From contig CAZBAK010000004.1 in NCBI GenBank assembly GCA_964489715.1, positions 4,482 through 68,481 of the forward strand: a DNA stretch of 64,000 nucleotides, written 5' to 3'. The DNA comes from Tissierella_A sp964489715. Lineage in GTDB: Bacteria; Bacillota; Clostridia; Tissierellales; Tissierellaceae. Position numbers and translations under genes: made by a program. This document shows positions 7,698 through 17,248 of the stretch, piece after piece (within the stretch, counting starts at the first letter, position 1; the number at the start of each line of letters is the position of its first letter). The notes below the pieces were generated by a model. That model worked only from the letters and a program-made list of their open reading frames with translations, was not told the DNA's origin and searched no databases.

Positions 7698-10600
7698 CTA
7701 TCTTAAAAGTGTATTATCTTGTGGAGTATCTCCATCTTCATTTGCTTCTTCCTTATTTAAACCTAAATATTCAGCTATTATATCTCGAGTTAAAGGTGCA
7801 GAGTATCCACCACTTCCCCCTTGAAATATAACTGTTGCCACAGCAATTTGGGGATCATCATAGGGTGCAAAGGCTACAAACCAAGAAAAATCATCATAAC
7901 TTTCTTTAGTAATTGGGTTTTTATTGTCATTTTTAGCAGTTCCTGTCTTCGCTCCAATGTCTACAGGAAAATTACTAAACATAGATCTATAAACTCCCTC
8001 TTTTGTAACTTTAAGCATTCCTTTTTTAAGATCTTCTAGATGCTCATAGTTCTTTAGTTCTATTCTCTCAAAATTATCAGCATACTCATAAACTGACTCT
8101 GTATTATTATAACTTTTAATACTATCTATAAGGGTAAGTTTATGCTTATATCCTCCATTGGCTATTATGGCAGTATAGTTTGCCATTTGCATAGGAGTAT
8201 AGCCATTTTGTCCTTCTCCTATTGTAATTCCTAGAGTATCCTGTATATTCCATCCAGCAAAATCTGCATAGGTAAACTTTATAGCTCCTGCTATAGATTC
8301 TTCCTTAGCCCCTGCATGTACTATTTTTGCATCTGGATCTATATCTAAGTCTCTCAACCTATTCATAATTTCTGCATAGGTCAGTGTTTGCTCTAAATCA
8401 AGCCAAGATATAATTTCTTCAATTGTTTTTTCCTTATCTTCTTCTGAAAATTCAGTAGCTTCCATATATGTTTTTTCAATTTCTCTATTTAATGTTGATT
8501 TTAATATAGCTTTTGTATTGGCCGTCTTTCTCTTGGGATTTGGAATCATACCTGATGATTCTGCTGGAATATTTATTTCAATACCAGTTTTATCATTTAA
8601 ACCAAGTTTTTTACTCATTTCCACAATATCTTCTATCTCAACCTTAATTCCTAAACTTTCTCCAGTTTTCTGATTCCTACCCATTGCAAGAGTATAGAAA
8701 TAATAGTTACAAGAATCTCTAAGAGCATCATAAATATCTACAGAGCCATGTGTTCTTTTACTAGTTGTCCAAAGTAAGCAATTATATGACTGTGTTCCTA
8801 TATCAACATGCCCCATGTCTCTTATTGTTTTATGTGGACTTAGCCCCTTTTCCAGTGCTGTAAGACCAGTTAACATCTTTATAGTTGAGCCTGGCTGTAC
8901 TGCTGTTTGAGTTGCAATATTATAAAGAGGTCTTGGAGCTAGCATATCCTCTTCATTTTCAGGAAACAAACTATTCCAATCAGTACTATTTATTCCCGTT
9001 GAAAATAGATTTGGATCATATGCAGGATATGAAGCACTGGCTAGGACTTTACCTGTCTTTACATCTATAGCTACTGTAGCAGCAGATGTAGCATTTTTAT
9101 AGCGCTTACCAAATCTATAGTCTCCCCATTTACTCTTATAAACTCCTCCACTTTGAAGTGCCTTTAAAGTTTTTTCTATAGATTCTTCAGCTGTCTTTTG
9201 TAGGTCTAAGTCTAAGGATAAGTATATATTATCTCCAGGTATAGATGTTTCTTCTTCTATGGTTTGTGTACTATTTCCTGAAGAGTCCACCTCAACTTTT
9301 TTTATACCAGCCTGACCTTTTAAATTGTCTTCAAAGCTTTGCTCAATTCCAGTTTTACCTATTAAGCTACTTGGAGAGTAGCCTTTTTCTTGCACATATT
9401 CTTTTATTTCTTCTGGCTGACTAATCTTACCTAAGTACCCTAATATATGTGCAGCTCTTTCACCCTCAGGATAAAATCTTACAGGTTCAATACTTATGCT
9501 TATCCCATTTGTATTGCTTATATTTTCTTCTATTTTTGCCACTGTGGATTCCTTTATTCCATAGGAAATGTATATAGGCTGATAGGCTAAATATCCTTGT
9601 TTTGCAAGTTGGTTATACATTACAAATATAGGTCTTGCTTCATAATCACTTAAGTTCTCATCTAATTTATATTTCTCTTTCAATTGATTAAAAGCTTCCT
9701 TTGGACTACTACCTTCATCTATCTTATTCCCAGAATAAAACTTTTCAAGTTCATTTTTACTTACATATTCATAACCATCTGAAACAGAGATCCTAGGATT
9801 GATACCATCTTCTAAAAGTTGTCTTTGAGCTAGGGGTCTTATTTCATCTAGATTCATGAATTTTTTATATGTCTCAGTATCCTTAACTTCTTCAACTAAA
9901 AAATCTAAAGGAGTCATGTCCCCTAAGTCATCTTCTCCCTTGTATTCATATGAAATGGAATTATCTTTATCAATATTAATATCTACGGGTATATCTAGCT
10001 TATCCTTTTTAATAACTTCTATTAGTAATTTGCCTGGATATATAAAATCTTCTTTTTTACTGTTAGATGGTTTTTCAAAGCTAGATTCTAAAAATCTATT
10101 TATAGAACTAATATAAAATATATTTAAAAAATCATCTTCTGCTGATGATTTTTTTGTTATCTCTGGAAACTCCTTCATAAGTGTTCTCTTTTGTTCAATA
10201 TAATCTTCTTCAAAGGACATAGAATAGGATTCTAAAATCAAATTATCCTCCAGAGCTTTTTCTTCTAATAAGTTATAGACAAGTTTTCTTGAGATAGACT
10301 GATCTATTATTTTTCTTATAACAGCCTTATCATTATCTATTATTTTTAATAGAGAATTAATAGGACCGTCGTTTGCATTTAACTTATTTTCTGATTTAAA
10401 ACTTTTAATATCTTTGCTTTCATCAAACTCTACTTTAAGTTCACCATTTTCTATATATGAGAAAATAGGTATATCCATACCCTTATTGTCCAAAGCATTA
10501 ATAGCTTTATTAATTACAATAACTTCATAATGTTCATCATAATCAGGATGAATATAATATAGATTTAATATATCTTTTAATAATCCATTTTCCACAATTA

Positions 10601-11030
10601 CATCAATAACTTTGTCCATAGGATTATAAAACTCTAAATCATAATCCCTGTCATCTTTATATTTAAATATATTAAGCTCTATAGGAAAATCATCTATATA
10701 TGGAGCTCCATCTTCTTCTAAGAATCTAATTAGCTTTAAAAATTCATCATTTTTTTCTTTCTTATCTAGCTTATTTACTTCATCTTTTAACATTTGTACA
10801 GTAAAGGATGGCCTACTTCCTGCTAAAAGTTTACCATTTTTATCTTTAATTTCACCTCTTATAGGTGGCTTATAGATATCTTTTACTATTTTGTTATCTG
10901 ATACTTCCCTATAATAATCTCCTTCTGCTATAGTTAAAATAGCTAATCTAATAGACAGTACAGATATCATAACTACAACTACAATCATTATAATATTAAA
11001 TCTATTTGAAAGTTTATCTTTTAAATTCAT
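7698..11030 (-). CDS. mrdA: Penicillin-binding protein 2 (class B transpeptidase), unusually long
   Basis: A class B PBP that cross-links peptidoglycan for cell elongation with MreBCD. It has one N-terminal transmembrane helix (about residues 13-33), a PBP dimer region beginning DIYKPPIRGEIKDKNGKLLAG, and a transpeptidase domain with Ser715 in STIK, Ser773-Cys-Asn775 and Lys1028-Thr-Gly. All catalytic motifs are intact. At 1110 residues it is several hundred longer than typical PBP2. Most of the excess lies between about residues 95 and 480, an acidic, Lys-rich stretch inside the pedestal region, plus a smaller insertion between the SCN and KTG motifs. The gene lies directly after mreD. The last codons form part of a weak hairpin at 7684-7715. 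Confidence 0.93.
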   Translation of the reverse strand: MNLKDKLSNRFNIIMIVVVVMISVLSIRLAILTIAEGDYYREVSDNKIVKDIYKPPIRGEIKDKNGKLLAGSRPSFTVQMLKDEVNKLDKKEKNDEFLKLIRFLEEDGAPYIDDFPIELNIFKYKDDRDYDLEFYNPMDKVIDVIVENGLLKDILNLYYIHPDYDEHYEVIVINKAINALDNKGMDIPIFSYIENGELKVEFDESKDIKSFKSENKLNANDGPINSLLKIIDNDKAVIRKIIDQSISRKLVYNLLEEKALEDNLILESYSMSFEEDYIEQKRTLMKEFPEITKKSSAEDDFLNIFYISSINRFLESSFEKPSNSKKEDFIYPGKLLIEVIKKDKLDIPVDINIDKDNSISYEYKGEDDLGDMTPLDFLVEEVKDTETYKKFMNLDEIRPLAQRQLLEDGINPRISVSDGYEYVSKNELEKFYSGNKIDEGSSPKEAFNQLKEKYKLDENLSDYEARPIFVMYNQLAKQGYLAYQPIYISYGIKESTVAKIEENISNTNGISISIEPVRFYPEGERAAHILGYLGKISQPEEIKEYVQEKGYSPSSLIGKTGIEQSFEDNLKGQAGIKKVEVDSSGNSTQTIEEETSIPGDNIYLSLDLDLQKTAEESIEKTLKALQSGGVYKSKWGDYRFGKRYKNATSAATVAIDVKTGKVLASASYPAYDPNLFSTGINSTDWNSLFPENEEDMLAPRPLYNIATQTAVQPGSTIKMLTGLTALEKGLSPHKTIRDMGHVDIGTQSYNCLLWTTSKRTHGSVDIYDALRDSCNYYFYTLAMGRNQKTGESLGIKVEIEDIVEMSKKLGLNDKTGIEINIPAESSGMIPNPKRKTANTKAILKSTLNREIEKTYMEATEFSEEDKEKTIEEIISWLDLEQTLTYAEIMNRLRDLDIDPDAKIVHAGAKEESIAGAIKFTYADFAGWNIQDTLGITIGEGQNGYTPMQMANYTAIIANGGYKHKLTLIDSIKSYNNTESVYEYADNFERIELKNYEHLEDLKKGMLKVTKEGVYRSMFSNFPVDIGAKTGTAKNDNKNPITKESYDDFSWFVAFAPYDDPQIAVATVIFQGGSGGYSAPLTRDIIAEYLGLNKEEANEDGDTPQDNTLLR

Positions 11031-11036
11031 GTTTTA

Positions 11037-11561
11037 TCACCTTTGCCTCTTTCCAAACCTAAGAGAAGATATATTAAATATTTTATATAACAATTTATAT
11101 AAAATTACAGCTAAAATAGAGTTATAGAGAATTTCCAAAGAAAACACCCTGGTAAATAAATATGATAAGGATATATCTCTAGCTAGGAAAAACATGATTA
11201 TAAAATACATAAAATTATATAAAATAGTGCCTATGGCTGTAAAGAAAATATGTATTATCATATTTTCACTATTAATATACTCTTGTATAAAACTTATTCC
11301 ATAGCCTATTAGAAAATATATAAGAGCATATGCTCCTATAACATCTCCAAAGATTACATCTTGAAAAAGTCCCATAACCAATCCAAAAAAAGCCCCATAG
11401 TATTTACCTTTAAATAGAGCCAGTGAAATTACAGATATCAATGCAGGATTTGGTAGAAAAACTAAAAAACTGAGAAATGGTAATACACTGCCCTGTAATA
11501 TTAAATTTGCTATAATAAGTAAAAACATGGTAATAATTAACAATTCTATCCCCCATATCAT
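11037..11561 (-). CDS. mreD: Rod shape-determining protein MreD
   Basis: A small integral membrane protein of the elongasome that links MreC and MreB to wall synthesis. It has 174 residues with five or six hydrophobic helices and the family segment GLVMGLFQDVIFGDVIGAYAL. The start overlaps the mreC stop by four bases. Sequence is weakly conserved in this family, so the call rests on the helix pattern, that motif and the location. Confidence 0.93.
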   Translation of the reverse strand: MIWGIELLIITMFLLIIANLILQGSVLPFLSFLVFLPNPALISVISLALFKGKYYGAFFGLVMGLFQDVIFGDVIGAYALIYFLIGYGISFIQEYINSENMIIHIFFTAIGTILYNFMYFIIMFFLARDISLSYLFTRVFSLEILYNSILAVILYKLLYKIFNISSLRFGKRQR

Positions 11562-12394
11562 TCTATTATTGCAAACACCTTATATATCTTTTTGAAATCA
11601 ATAGCAGGTTTTACAACAATCTTTTTCATAAGTTCTTCTTCCAATAATATAACTTCTTCTATTTCTCCAATATATAGATCTTCTCTATAACCTTGACCTA
11701 GACCTGAGGTATATAATTCATCTCCTGCTACTACATCTGCGTTTCTATCAAAGAGATATCCTTCAATATCGCTATCGATACTACCGTTTATCATTCCGCC
11801 ATCCTGTGTTCTTATACTTTTAAAGGACACACTTGCTTGTTCATCTATCATAGATGCAACTGTAGCCCAATTGTCTCCAACTTTTATTACTCTACCAACA
11901 AGTCCTTCCTGTATAAGCTTATCGTCTGATTTTATTCCCTGTATTATTATAGTGCCTTTTTCTATACCATCTTTTTTCCCTTTATTTATTTTAAATTTAT
12001 TATACCAGTTACCTGGTTCTTTACTAGTAACTTGTGCAGGTATTAAATTTAAATCAGTAGTTTCTAAAAGCTCTTTTTCAGCCTTTAGAAACTCTGATTT
12101 TCCTATAATATTTTGTAATTCTCTATTTTCATCTTTAAGCTTTAAAATTTCTATTTCAAGTTTCTCCTTATCACTAGCTTCATTAAAGAAATTTCCTATA
12201 TTTTCAAAAGAATAGGATATTTTATTGCCAATACTATAAAAAAAACCATTTATAGGTGAAATTATACTAGCAAAAAGATTTTCTGCTTCTGATACTTTAT
12301 AATTTTTCTTATTAGTTGTTCCTATTATAACTATTAGTACAATAACAACTAAACTTACCAGTATTCTATTTTTGTGTTTCTTAAAAAAGTACAT
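11558..12394 (-). CDS. mreC: Rod shape-determining protein MreC
   Basis: A bitopic membrane protein with an extracellular beta-barrel domain that organises the elongation complex. There is one N-terminal helix (RILVSLVVIVLIVIIG), a coiled coil at about residues 75-105 (KEKLEIEILKLKDENRELQ), then the MreC beta domains (INKGKKDGIEKGTIII, VGRVIKVGDNWATV). I placed the start at the ATG at 12392-12394, since GGGTGAT lies seven bases upstream; an in-frame GTG three codons earlier overlaps that site. About 278 residues. Confidence 0.94.
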   Translation of the reverse strand: MYFFKKHKNRILVSLVVIVLIVIIGTTNKKNYKVSEAENLFASIISPINGFFYSIGNKISYSFENIGNFFNEASDKEKLEIEILKLKDENRELQNIIGKSEFLKAEKELLETTDLNLIPAQVTSKEPGNWYNKFKINKGKKDGIEKGTIIIQGIKSDDKLIQEGLVGRVIKVGDNWATVASMIDEQASVSFKSIRTQDGGMINGSIDSDIEGYLFDRNADVVAGDELYTSGLGQGYREDLYIGEIEEVILLEEELMKKIVVKPAIDFKKIYKVFAIIE

Positions 12395-12409
12395 ACTAAT
12401 CACCCATTA

Positions 12410-13438
12410 TCATATTTTCTTTGTGCTATAAAGGGTTTTTCTTAGAACTTCTATATTTTCTAAAGCTAAACCTGTCCCAATAGCTACACAGTCTAAAGGC
12501 TCTTCAGCAATTCTAACAGGCATACCAGTTTCTTCCATTATTAGTCTATCTATACCTTCAAGCAAAGCTCCTCCCCCTGTTAACATAATGCCTTGTTCAA
12601 TTATATCTGAAGCAAGTTCTGGTGGAGTCTTTTCCAATGTGGTTTTTATAGCTTCTATAATATTTACAACTGGTTCTTTTAATGCATCATATATTTCTGA
12701 TGAACTTATTTCTAAGGTTTTAGGAAGTCCACTTACAAGGTCTCTTCCTCTTATGTCCATAAGTTTCTTTTCTGCTTCACCATCAGCAGAGCCTATATCT
12801 ATCTTTATATTTTCAGCAGTTCTTTCCCCTATCATTAAATTGTATTCTTTTTTAATATAATTTACTATAGATTCATCTAGTTCATCTCCACCTACTCTTA
12901 TAGATCTACTAGTAACTATTCCTCCAAGAGATATAACTGCTACTTCAGTAGTTCCCCCTCCAATATCTACAATCATACTTCCTGTAGGTTCTTGAACTGG
13001 AAGACCTGCTCCAATTGCAGCAGCCATAGGTTCTTCTATTAAATAAGCTTCTCTTGCTCCAGCATGAACCGCTGCTTCTTCTACTGCCCTTTTTTCAACT
13101 TCAGTAACTCCGCTTGGAACACATACTACCACTCGTGGTTGAAATAGAGATCTTCTTTTATAAGCTGTTTTAATAAAATGTTTTAACATACTTTGGGTTA
13201 CATCAAAATCAGCTATAACTCCGTCTTTTAACGGTCTTATAGCTACTATATCTCCTGGTGTTCTTCCTATCATTTTTTTCGCATCTTCACCAACTGCAAG
13301 CACTTGCTTTGTTGTAGTTTGAATAGCTACAACTGAAGGTTCTCTTGTTACTATTCCTCTACCCTTTACATATACCAATGTATTTGCTGTACCTAAGTCA
13401 ATTCCCATATCTTTATTCATAAAACTAAAAATTCCCAT
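12410..13438 (-). CDS. mreB: Rod shape-determining actin homologue MreB
   Basis: A bacterial actin that forms membrane filaments directing lateral wall synthesis. The 342-residue protein has phosphate-1 motif DMGIDLGTANTLVYVKG, the phosphate-2 motif SMIVDIGGGTTEVAVISLGG and adenosine motif LTGGGALLEGID, all intact. An AAGGAG site precedes the ATG. It is first in mreBCD-PBP2, downstream of radC. Confidence 0.97.
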   Translation of the reverse strand: MGIFSFMNKDMGIDLGTANTLVYVKGRGIVTREPSVVAIQTTTKQVLAVGEDAKKMIGRTPGDIVAIRPLKDGVIADFDVTQSMLKHFIKTAYKRRSLFQPRVVVCVPSGVTEVEKRAVEEAAVHAGAREAYLIEEPMAAAIGAGLPVQEPTGSMIVDIGGGTTEVAVISLGGIVTSRSIRVGGDELDESIVNYIKKEYNLMIGERTAENIKIDIGSADGEAEKKLMDIRGRDLVSGLPKTLEISSSEIYDALKEPVVNIIEAIKTTLEKTPPELASDIIEQGIMLTGGGALLEGIDRLIMEETGMPVRIAEEPLDCVAIGTGLALENIEVLRKTLYSTKKI

Positions 13439-13459
13439 TTATTTTCTCCTTCCAAGTTT

Positions 13460-14167
13460 TCAAATTAATTGTTTTTCCTTAAAGCTTACATATCTATTGT
13501 CACCAATTATTATGTGATCTAGTACCTTTATGCCGAGTATTTCTCCTACATCTACAAGTCTTTGAGTAATATTTATGTCTTCATTACTTGGACTTGGATC
13601 CCCACTTGGGTGATTATGTATTAAAATAATCGAATTTGCACTTCTATTTATGGCAGCATGAAATACATCTCTAGGATGTACTATTGAGGCATTTAAAGTT
13701 CCTATTGATATGTTTTCTATAGCTATTATCTGATTTTTAGTATCCAATATAGCTATATTGAAATGTTCTTTATTTAAATATCTCATCTCATCTGACACTA
13801 GATTTACCAATATATCAGGTGAACTAACTTTGATTTTCTCTTCGGCTGACCATCTATTAATTCTTTTGCCAATTTCTATACTGGAAAGTATTTGACATGC
13901 TTTACATACTCCAATACCTTTAATTTCTGTCAATTCTTTTATAGAGATATTGCTTAGATGACTAAGCCCTTTTTCATCTATGCTTAATATTTTATTTGCT
14001 ACATCAATGGCTGTATCATCCTTATGTCCTGTTCTTATAATAAGGGCAATAAGTTCTGCATTTGATAATCTCTCAACACCATAGTTCATAAGTTTTTCTC
14101 TAGGTCTTTCGCTTACAGGTAATTCTCTTAAAGTGTATCGTTTTTCTAATTCAATAGCATTATCCAT
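13460..14167 (-). CDS. radC: RadC family JAB-domain protein
   Basis: A 235-residue protein of the RadC/YsxA family: an N-terminal helix-hairpin-helix region (LSNAELIALIIRTGHK, LTEIKGIGVCKACQILSSIE) followed by a JAB/MPN domain with the metalloprotease-type motif HNHPSGDPSPSNED. The old role in DNA repair is unproven for chromosomal copies. It sits in the standard maf-radC-mreB order of Firmicutes. Confidence 0.95.
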   Translation of the reverse strand: MDNAIELEKRYTLRELPVSERPREKLMNYGVERLSNAELIALIIRTGHKDDTAIDVANKILSIDEKGLSHLSNISIKELTEIKGIGVCKACQILSSIEIGKRINRWSAEEKIKVSSPDILVNLVSDEMRYLNKEHFNIAILDTKNQIIAIENISIGTLNASIVHPRDVFHAAINRSANSIILIHNHPSGDPSPSNEDINITQRLVDVGEILGIKVLDHIIIGDNRYVSFKEKQLI

Positions 14168-14175
14168 ATAAACAC

Positions 14176-14766
14176 CTACTTTTTCATATTTATAATACGT
14201 ATGTCAAAAAACTCCTTAAGTATTTTATCCAGCTTTACTATGGGTAGTCCAACTACATTTAAATAAGAGCCTTCTATTTTTTCTATCAACAAGGCTCCTA
14301 TTCCTTGAATACCATATGACCCAGCTTTATCAAATGGTTCTCTTGTTTCTATATAAGCATCTATTTCTTCCTTATCTAATTCTCTAAATCTTACTAGAGT
14401 TTTATCATAGTCTATGATTTTAATATTTTTTTCTAAATTTATAATACAAATCCCAGTGATAACTTCATGGGAATCTCCACTTAAAGAGCTTAACATTTCA
14501 TAAGCTTCTTTACTGTCTTTAGGCTTAGATAAAATCCTTCCCCTATAATATACCACAGTATCAGCAGCTATTACTATAGATTTAGGATTATCTTTTGCAA
14601 CATCAAAAGCTTTTCTAAAAGCTAAGGACATAGCCAAGTTCTCAGAACTATCCTTTTCATTTACTATCTCTTTAACATGACTTTTAATAATTTTAAATTT
14701 AAAATTAAATTGTTTTAAAATTTCTTCTCTTCTTTGAGAAGATGATGCAAGTATTATATCATTCAT
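14176..14766 (-). CDS. maf: Maf family nucleoside triphosphate pyrophosphatase
   Basis: Maf hydrolyses non-canonical or modified nucleoside triphosphates (dTTP/UTP or m5U/pseudo-U types) to monophosphates and is linked to septum control. Motifs visible are ILASSSQRREEILKQF at the N-terminus, VIAADTVVYYRGRILSKPKD in the centre, and EPFDKAGSYGIQGIGALL near the C-terminus. I use the ATG at 14764-14766, eight bases after GAAGG; an ATG two codons upstream is too close to it. About 196 residues, normal for the family. Confidence 0.94.
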   Translation of the reverse strand: MNDIILASSSQRREEILKQFNFKFKIIKSHVKEIVNEKDSSENLAMSLAFRKAFDVAKDNPKSIVIAADTVVYYRGRILSKPKDSKEAYEMLSSLSGDSHEVITGICIINLEKNIKIIDYDKTLVRFRELDKEEIDAYIETREPFDKAGSYGIQGIGALLIEKIEGSYLNVVGLPIVKLDKILKEFFDIRIINMKK

Positions 14767-14779
14767 TTCCATTACCTTC

Positions 14780-15301
14780 TTATATTGTTTTATTTAATAT
14801 ATTAAAATTCTCTTTCAAATTCTTGCTTACATATGTAGATGATAATCCTACGAAATATCCAGTAAAAATACTAGCTAACATTAAAAAAGGTAAATATGTG
14901 TATATTCTTAGATTATTTAGGATAAAACTTGCTACACTTACTTGGGCAAAATTATGGGAAAGTGCTCCAAATATACTAACACCTATAAGACTAAAGTATT
15001 GGGAGAAATATTTATAGACTATATACATAGTAATGCTACTTAAGATTGCTCCCGGGAAACTATATAAAAAACTTGAAATGCTTCCTGTTAAAAGCATTAA
15101 AACTATACTTTTAAGGCTGGAGACAATCAAAGCTTCTTTAAAGCCAAAGATAACTAAAGTAACTAAGACAACCATATTAGATAAGCCCAGTCTTGCTCCT
15201 GGAATTGCAATTGGAAGGGGTATACTTGATTCTAATATGCTAAGGCCTAAACCTACAGCAACCAATAGGGATAAAAATATCATTTTTTTTAATTTATTCA
15301 T
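14780..15301 (-). CDS. Gx transporter family / HepI-like membrane protein
   Basis: A five- to six-helix membrane protein of about 173 residues in the family labelled 'Gx transporter' or 'heptaprenyl diphosphate synthase component I', whose function is not firmly known. Typical segments are SIPLPIAIPGARLGLSNMV and GSISSFLYSFPGAILSS. In many Firmicutes it lies with a NusG-II protein and often near rnf or apbE, as here. The resemblance to small substrate-binding subunits of ECF-type vitamin transporters suggests precursor uptake; that is inference. The start ATG is favoured over an in-frame GTG three codons upstream. Confidence 0.8.
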   Translation of the reverse strand: MNKLKKMIFLSLLVAVGLGLSILESSIPLPIAIPGARLGLSNMVVLVTLVIFGFKEALIVSSLKSIVLMLLTGSISSFLYSFPGAILSSITMYIVYKYFSQYFSLIGVSIFGALSHNFAQVSVASFILNNLRIYTYLPFLMLASIFTGYFVGLSSTYVSKNLKENFNILNKTI

Positions 15302-15313
15302 ATTTCTCACTTT

Positions 15314-15694
15314 CTAATGAGTCATTATATCTATAGACTCTTCTTTAGCTAGCCCCTTTATTTCTACTATCATTTTATTAGGTAGGCAAACAATAGTTTC
15401 TCCTATTTTGGAAATATAACCCTGTTTTACATCTATTTGATCCTTACAGTCCGCTTCTATAACTCTAACTTTTTCATCAGCAATTTCTATTAGATTATAT
15501 CCATATTCACTTTCAATTTCTATAGTTTTTCCTATGATTTTAGGATCAAATATTATCTTCTTAACTTCCTTTCCATCTATTTGAATACTTACAAATTTAT
15601 CTTCATTAGAAAATACTTGTTTCTCTATAAAGCCTAAAGAAATAACTGCTAAAATGATAATAACTAGTATTAAAATTTTATCTGCTCTTGTCAT
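15314..15694 (-). CDS. NusG domain II-containing protein
   Basis: A small exported protein of about 126 residues: one N-terminal transmembrane helix (ADKILILVIIILAVISLGF) and an extracellular beta domain of the NusG_II type (FVSIQIDGKEVKKI, VIEADCKDQIDVKQGYI, IVCLPNKMIVEIKG). It has no link to transcription despite the name. The pairing with the Gx transporter and the position just after rnf are conserved in many anaerobes. The start is the ATG at 15692-15694, nine bases after AAGG. Two cysteines are present, but no cluster-binding motif is evident. Confidence 0.85.
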   Translation of the reverse strand: MTRADKILILVIIILAVISLGFIEKQVFSNEDKFVSIQIDGKEVKKIIFDPKIIGKTIEIESEYGYNLIEIADEKVRVIEADCKDQIDVKQGYISKIGETIVCLPNKMIVEIKGLAKEESIDIMTH

Positions 15695-15780
15695 TTTAAC
15701 CATCCTTTAGATTCAGTTTTACTTATATTTCTACTCACTATAGTTTACCATTTATATTTTTTTTTTACAAGTTACAAATA

Positions 15781-15819
15781 AAAAACTAATATGGGATTCT
15801 AATCACCATACTAGTTTTT
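15781..15819 (-). terminator. Intrinsic terminator of the rnf operon
   Basis: Arms at 15781-15794 and 15806-15819 (AAAAACTAATATGG and near-complement) form a 14-bp stem with one mismatch. On the minus strand the stem is followed by TTTTTTATTT. It follows rnfB and separates rnf from the NusG-II/Gx/maf genes. Confidence 0.85.
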
Positions 15820-15832
15820 ATAAAATAATTTA

Positions 15833-16645
15833 TTACTCTTCTACTACTATTCTATTTTCATGAAAAGTTATACATTTAGTTGGGCATTTTTCTTCACAAA
15901 TTCCGCAATTTGTACATTTTTCATAATCAATTTTAGCTAAAGAATTCTCAAAAGTAAATGCATCTTCTGGACAATTTTTAACACATATCTTACATCCTAT
16001 ACACCCAATAGAGCAATTTTTTCTAACTACTTTTCCCGGATCTTCACTTTTACACTTTACAATAAAATTATTATCATAGGGAACTAATTCTATTATTCCC
16101 TTTGGGCAAATCTCTATACATTTCATACAAGATGTACATTTATCTTTATTTATAAAGGCTAAACCATTTACCATTTCTATAGCATCAAATGGACAGACAT
16201 CAAAACAAGTTCCACATCCTAGGCAACCATATGTACAAGACTTACATCCATCAGCTACTAGTGTTTGAACCCTACAGTCATTTATACCTTCATAATTATA
16301 TTTAATATTTGCTCTATCGTTATCTCCTTGACAAAGAACAACTGCAACTTTTCTTTCAACATTGGCTCCCTGAAGCCCCATTATATCAGCAACATTATCT
16401 GCTACCTTTTGACCTCCAATGGGACATGCATTAACAGGAGCTTTTCCTGAGGCTATTTCATTTGCAAGTCCTTCACAACCGGGAAAACCACAAGCTCCAC
16501 AGTTAGCCCCTGGAAGTGCATCCAAAACAGCTCCCACTTTTGGATCTATAACTACAGCAAAAACATTAGATGCTATAGATAGAAGCACTCCAAATATAAG
16601 GCCTATTCCCCCTGTTACCAATATAGGTTTAATTAAAATTTCCAT
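15833..16645 (-). CDS. rnfB: Rnf complex subunit RnfB (Fe-S ferredoxin-type)
   Basis: The peripheral iron-sulfur subunit that accepts electrons from reduced ferredoxin in the Rnf ferredoxin:NAD+ oxidoreductase. The 270-residue protein has an N-terminal membrane helix, the four-Cys motif CGACGFPGCEGLANEI for a [4Fe-4S] cluster, then several ferredoxin motifs (CLGCGTCFDVCP, CTSCMKCIEICP, CIGCKICVKNCP, CTNCGICEEKCP). Last gene of rnfCDGEAB. A strong AGGAGGG site precedes it. The Cys-rich C-terminal extension is usual for clostridial RnfB. Confidence 0.96.
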   Translation of the reverse strand: MEILIKPILVTGGIGLIFGVLLSIASNVFAVVIDPKVGAVLDALPGANCGACGFPGCEGLANEIASGKAPVNACPIGGQKVADNVADIMGLQGANVERKVAVVLCQGDNDRANIKYNYEGINDCRVQTLVADGCKSCTYGCLGCGTCFDVCPFDAIEMVNGLAFINKDKCTSCMKCIEICPKGIIELVPYDNNFIVKCKSEDPGKVVRKNCSIGCIGCKICVKNCPEDAFTFENSLAKIDYEKCTNCGICEEKCPTKCITFHENRIVVEE

Positions 16646-16657
16646 TTTATATCCCTC

Positions 16658-17230
16658 CTATACAAGACCATTAAAGCCTAAAAATGCTATAGACATAAGT
16701 CCTGCTGCTATTACAGCAATAGGAAAACCTTGTAAAGCTTCTGGTACATCAGCTATTTCAAGTTTTTCTCTTACTCCTGCTAAAAGTATCAATGCTAAGA
16801 AAAATCCTAATGAAGCTCCAATTCCCGTAGTTAAAGTTTCTAGAAGAGTATTTTCTTGTTTTACGTTTAATATTGCAACTCCAAGTACTATACAATTTGT
16901 AGTTATAAGTGGTAAGAAAACACCCATAGCACTATAAAGTGTAGGAGATATTTTTCTTATAACTAACTCAACAAATTGTACTAAAGAAGCTATTACTAAG
17001 ATAAATATTATAGTTTGTAAATATTCTATGCTAAATGGTTTTAAGATATACTTATCAATTCCCCAAGTAAGTATAGAAGATATTGTAATTACAAAAGTTA
17101 CAGCTATACCCATACCAGTAGCAGTTTCCATCTTGCCTGAAACCCCAAAGAAAGGACATATACCTAAAAATCTTGCAAATACATAGTTGTTAACAAATAT
17201 TGTAGAAATAAGTATTGTGAATAAATTCAT
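16658..17230 (-). CDS. rnfA: Rnf complex membrane subunit RnfA
   Basis: An integral membrane subunit, homologous to NqrE and RnfE, with six predicted helices. RnfA and RnfE form a pseudo-symmetric pair that holds an intramembrane iron-sulfur centre. The 190-residue protein begins MNLFTILISTIFVNNYVFARFLGICPFFGVSG and has LITTNCIVLGVAI. The cysteines in both segments match the conserved cluster ligands. Strong AAGGAGGG site. Confidence 0.96.
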   Translation of the reverse strand: MNLFTILISTIFVNNYVFARFLGICPFFGVSGKMETATGMGIAVTFVITISSILTWGIDKYILKPFSIEYLQTIIFILVIASLVQFVELVIRKISPTLYSAMGVFLPLITTNCIVLGVAILNVKQENTLLETLTTGIGASLGFFLALILLAGVREKLEIADVPEALQGFPIAVIAAGLMSIAFLGFNGLV

Positions 17231-17248
17231 TTTCTCCCTCCTTATATA

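Noticed and set aside
7684..7715. Hairpin AATACACTTT/AAAGTGTATT at the end of the PBP2 gene as a terminator
   Set aside because: It pairs well but no T-run follows on the minus strand, so termination is doubtful and read-through into minC is likely.
16419..16937. Long plus-strand reading frame opposite rnfB/rnfA
   Set aside because: It is the antisense shadow of two well-supported rnf genes, has no ribosome site and no recognisable protein features.
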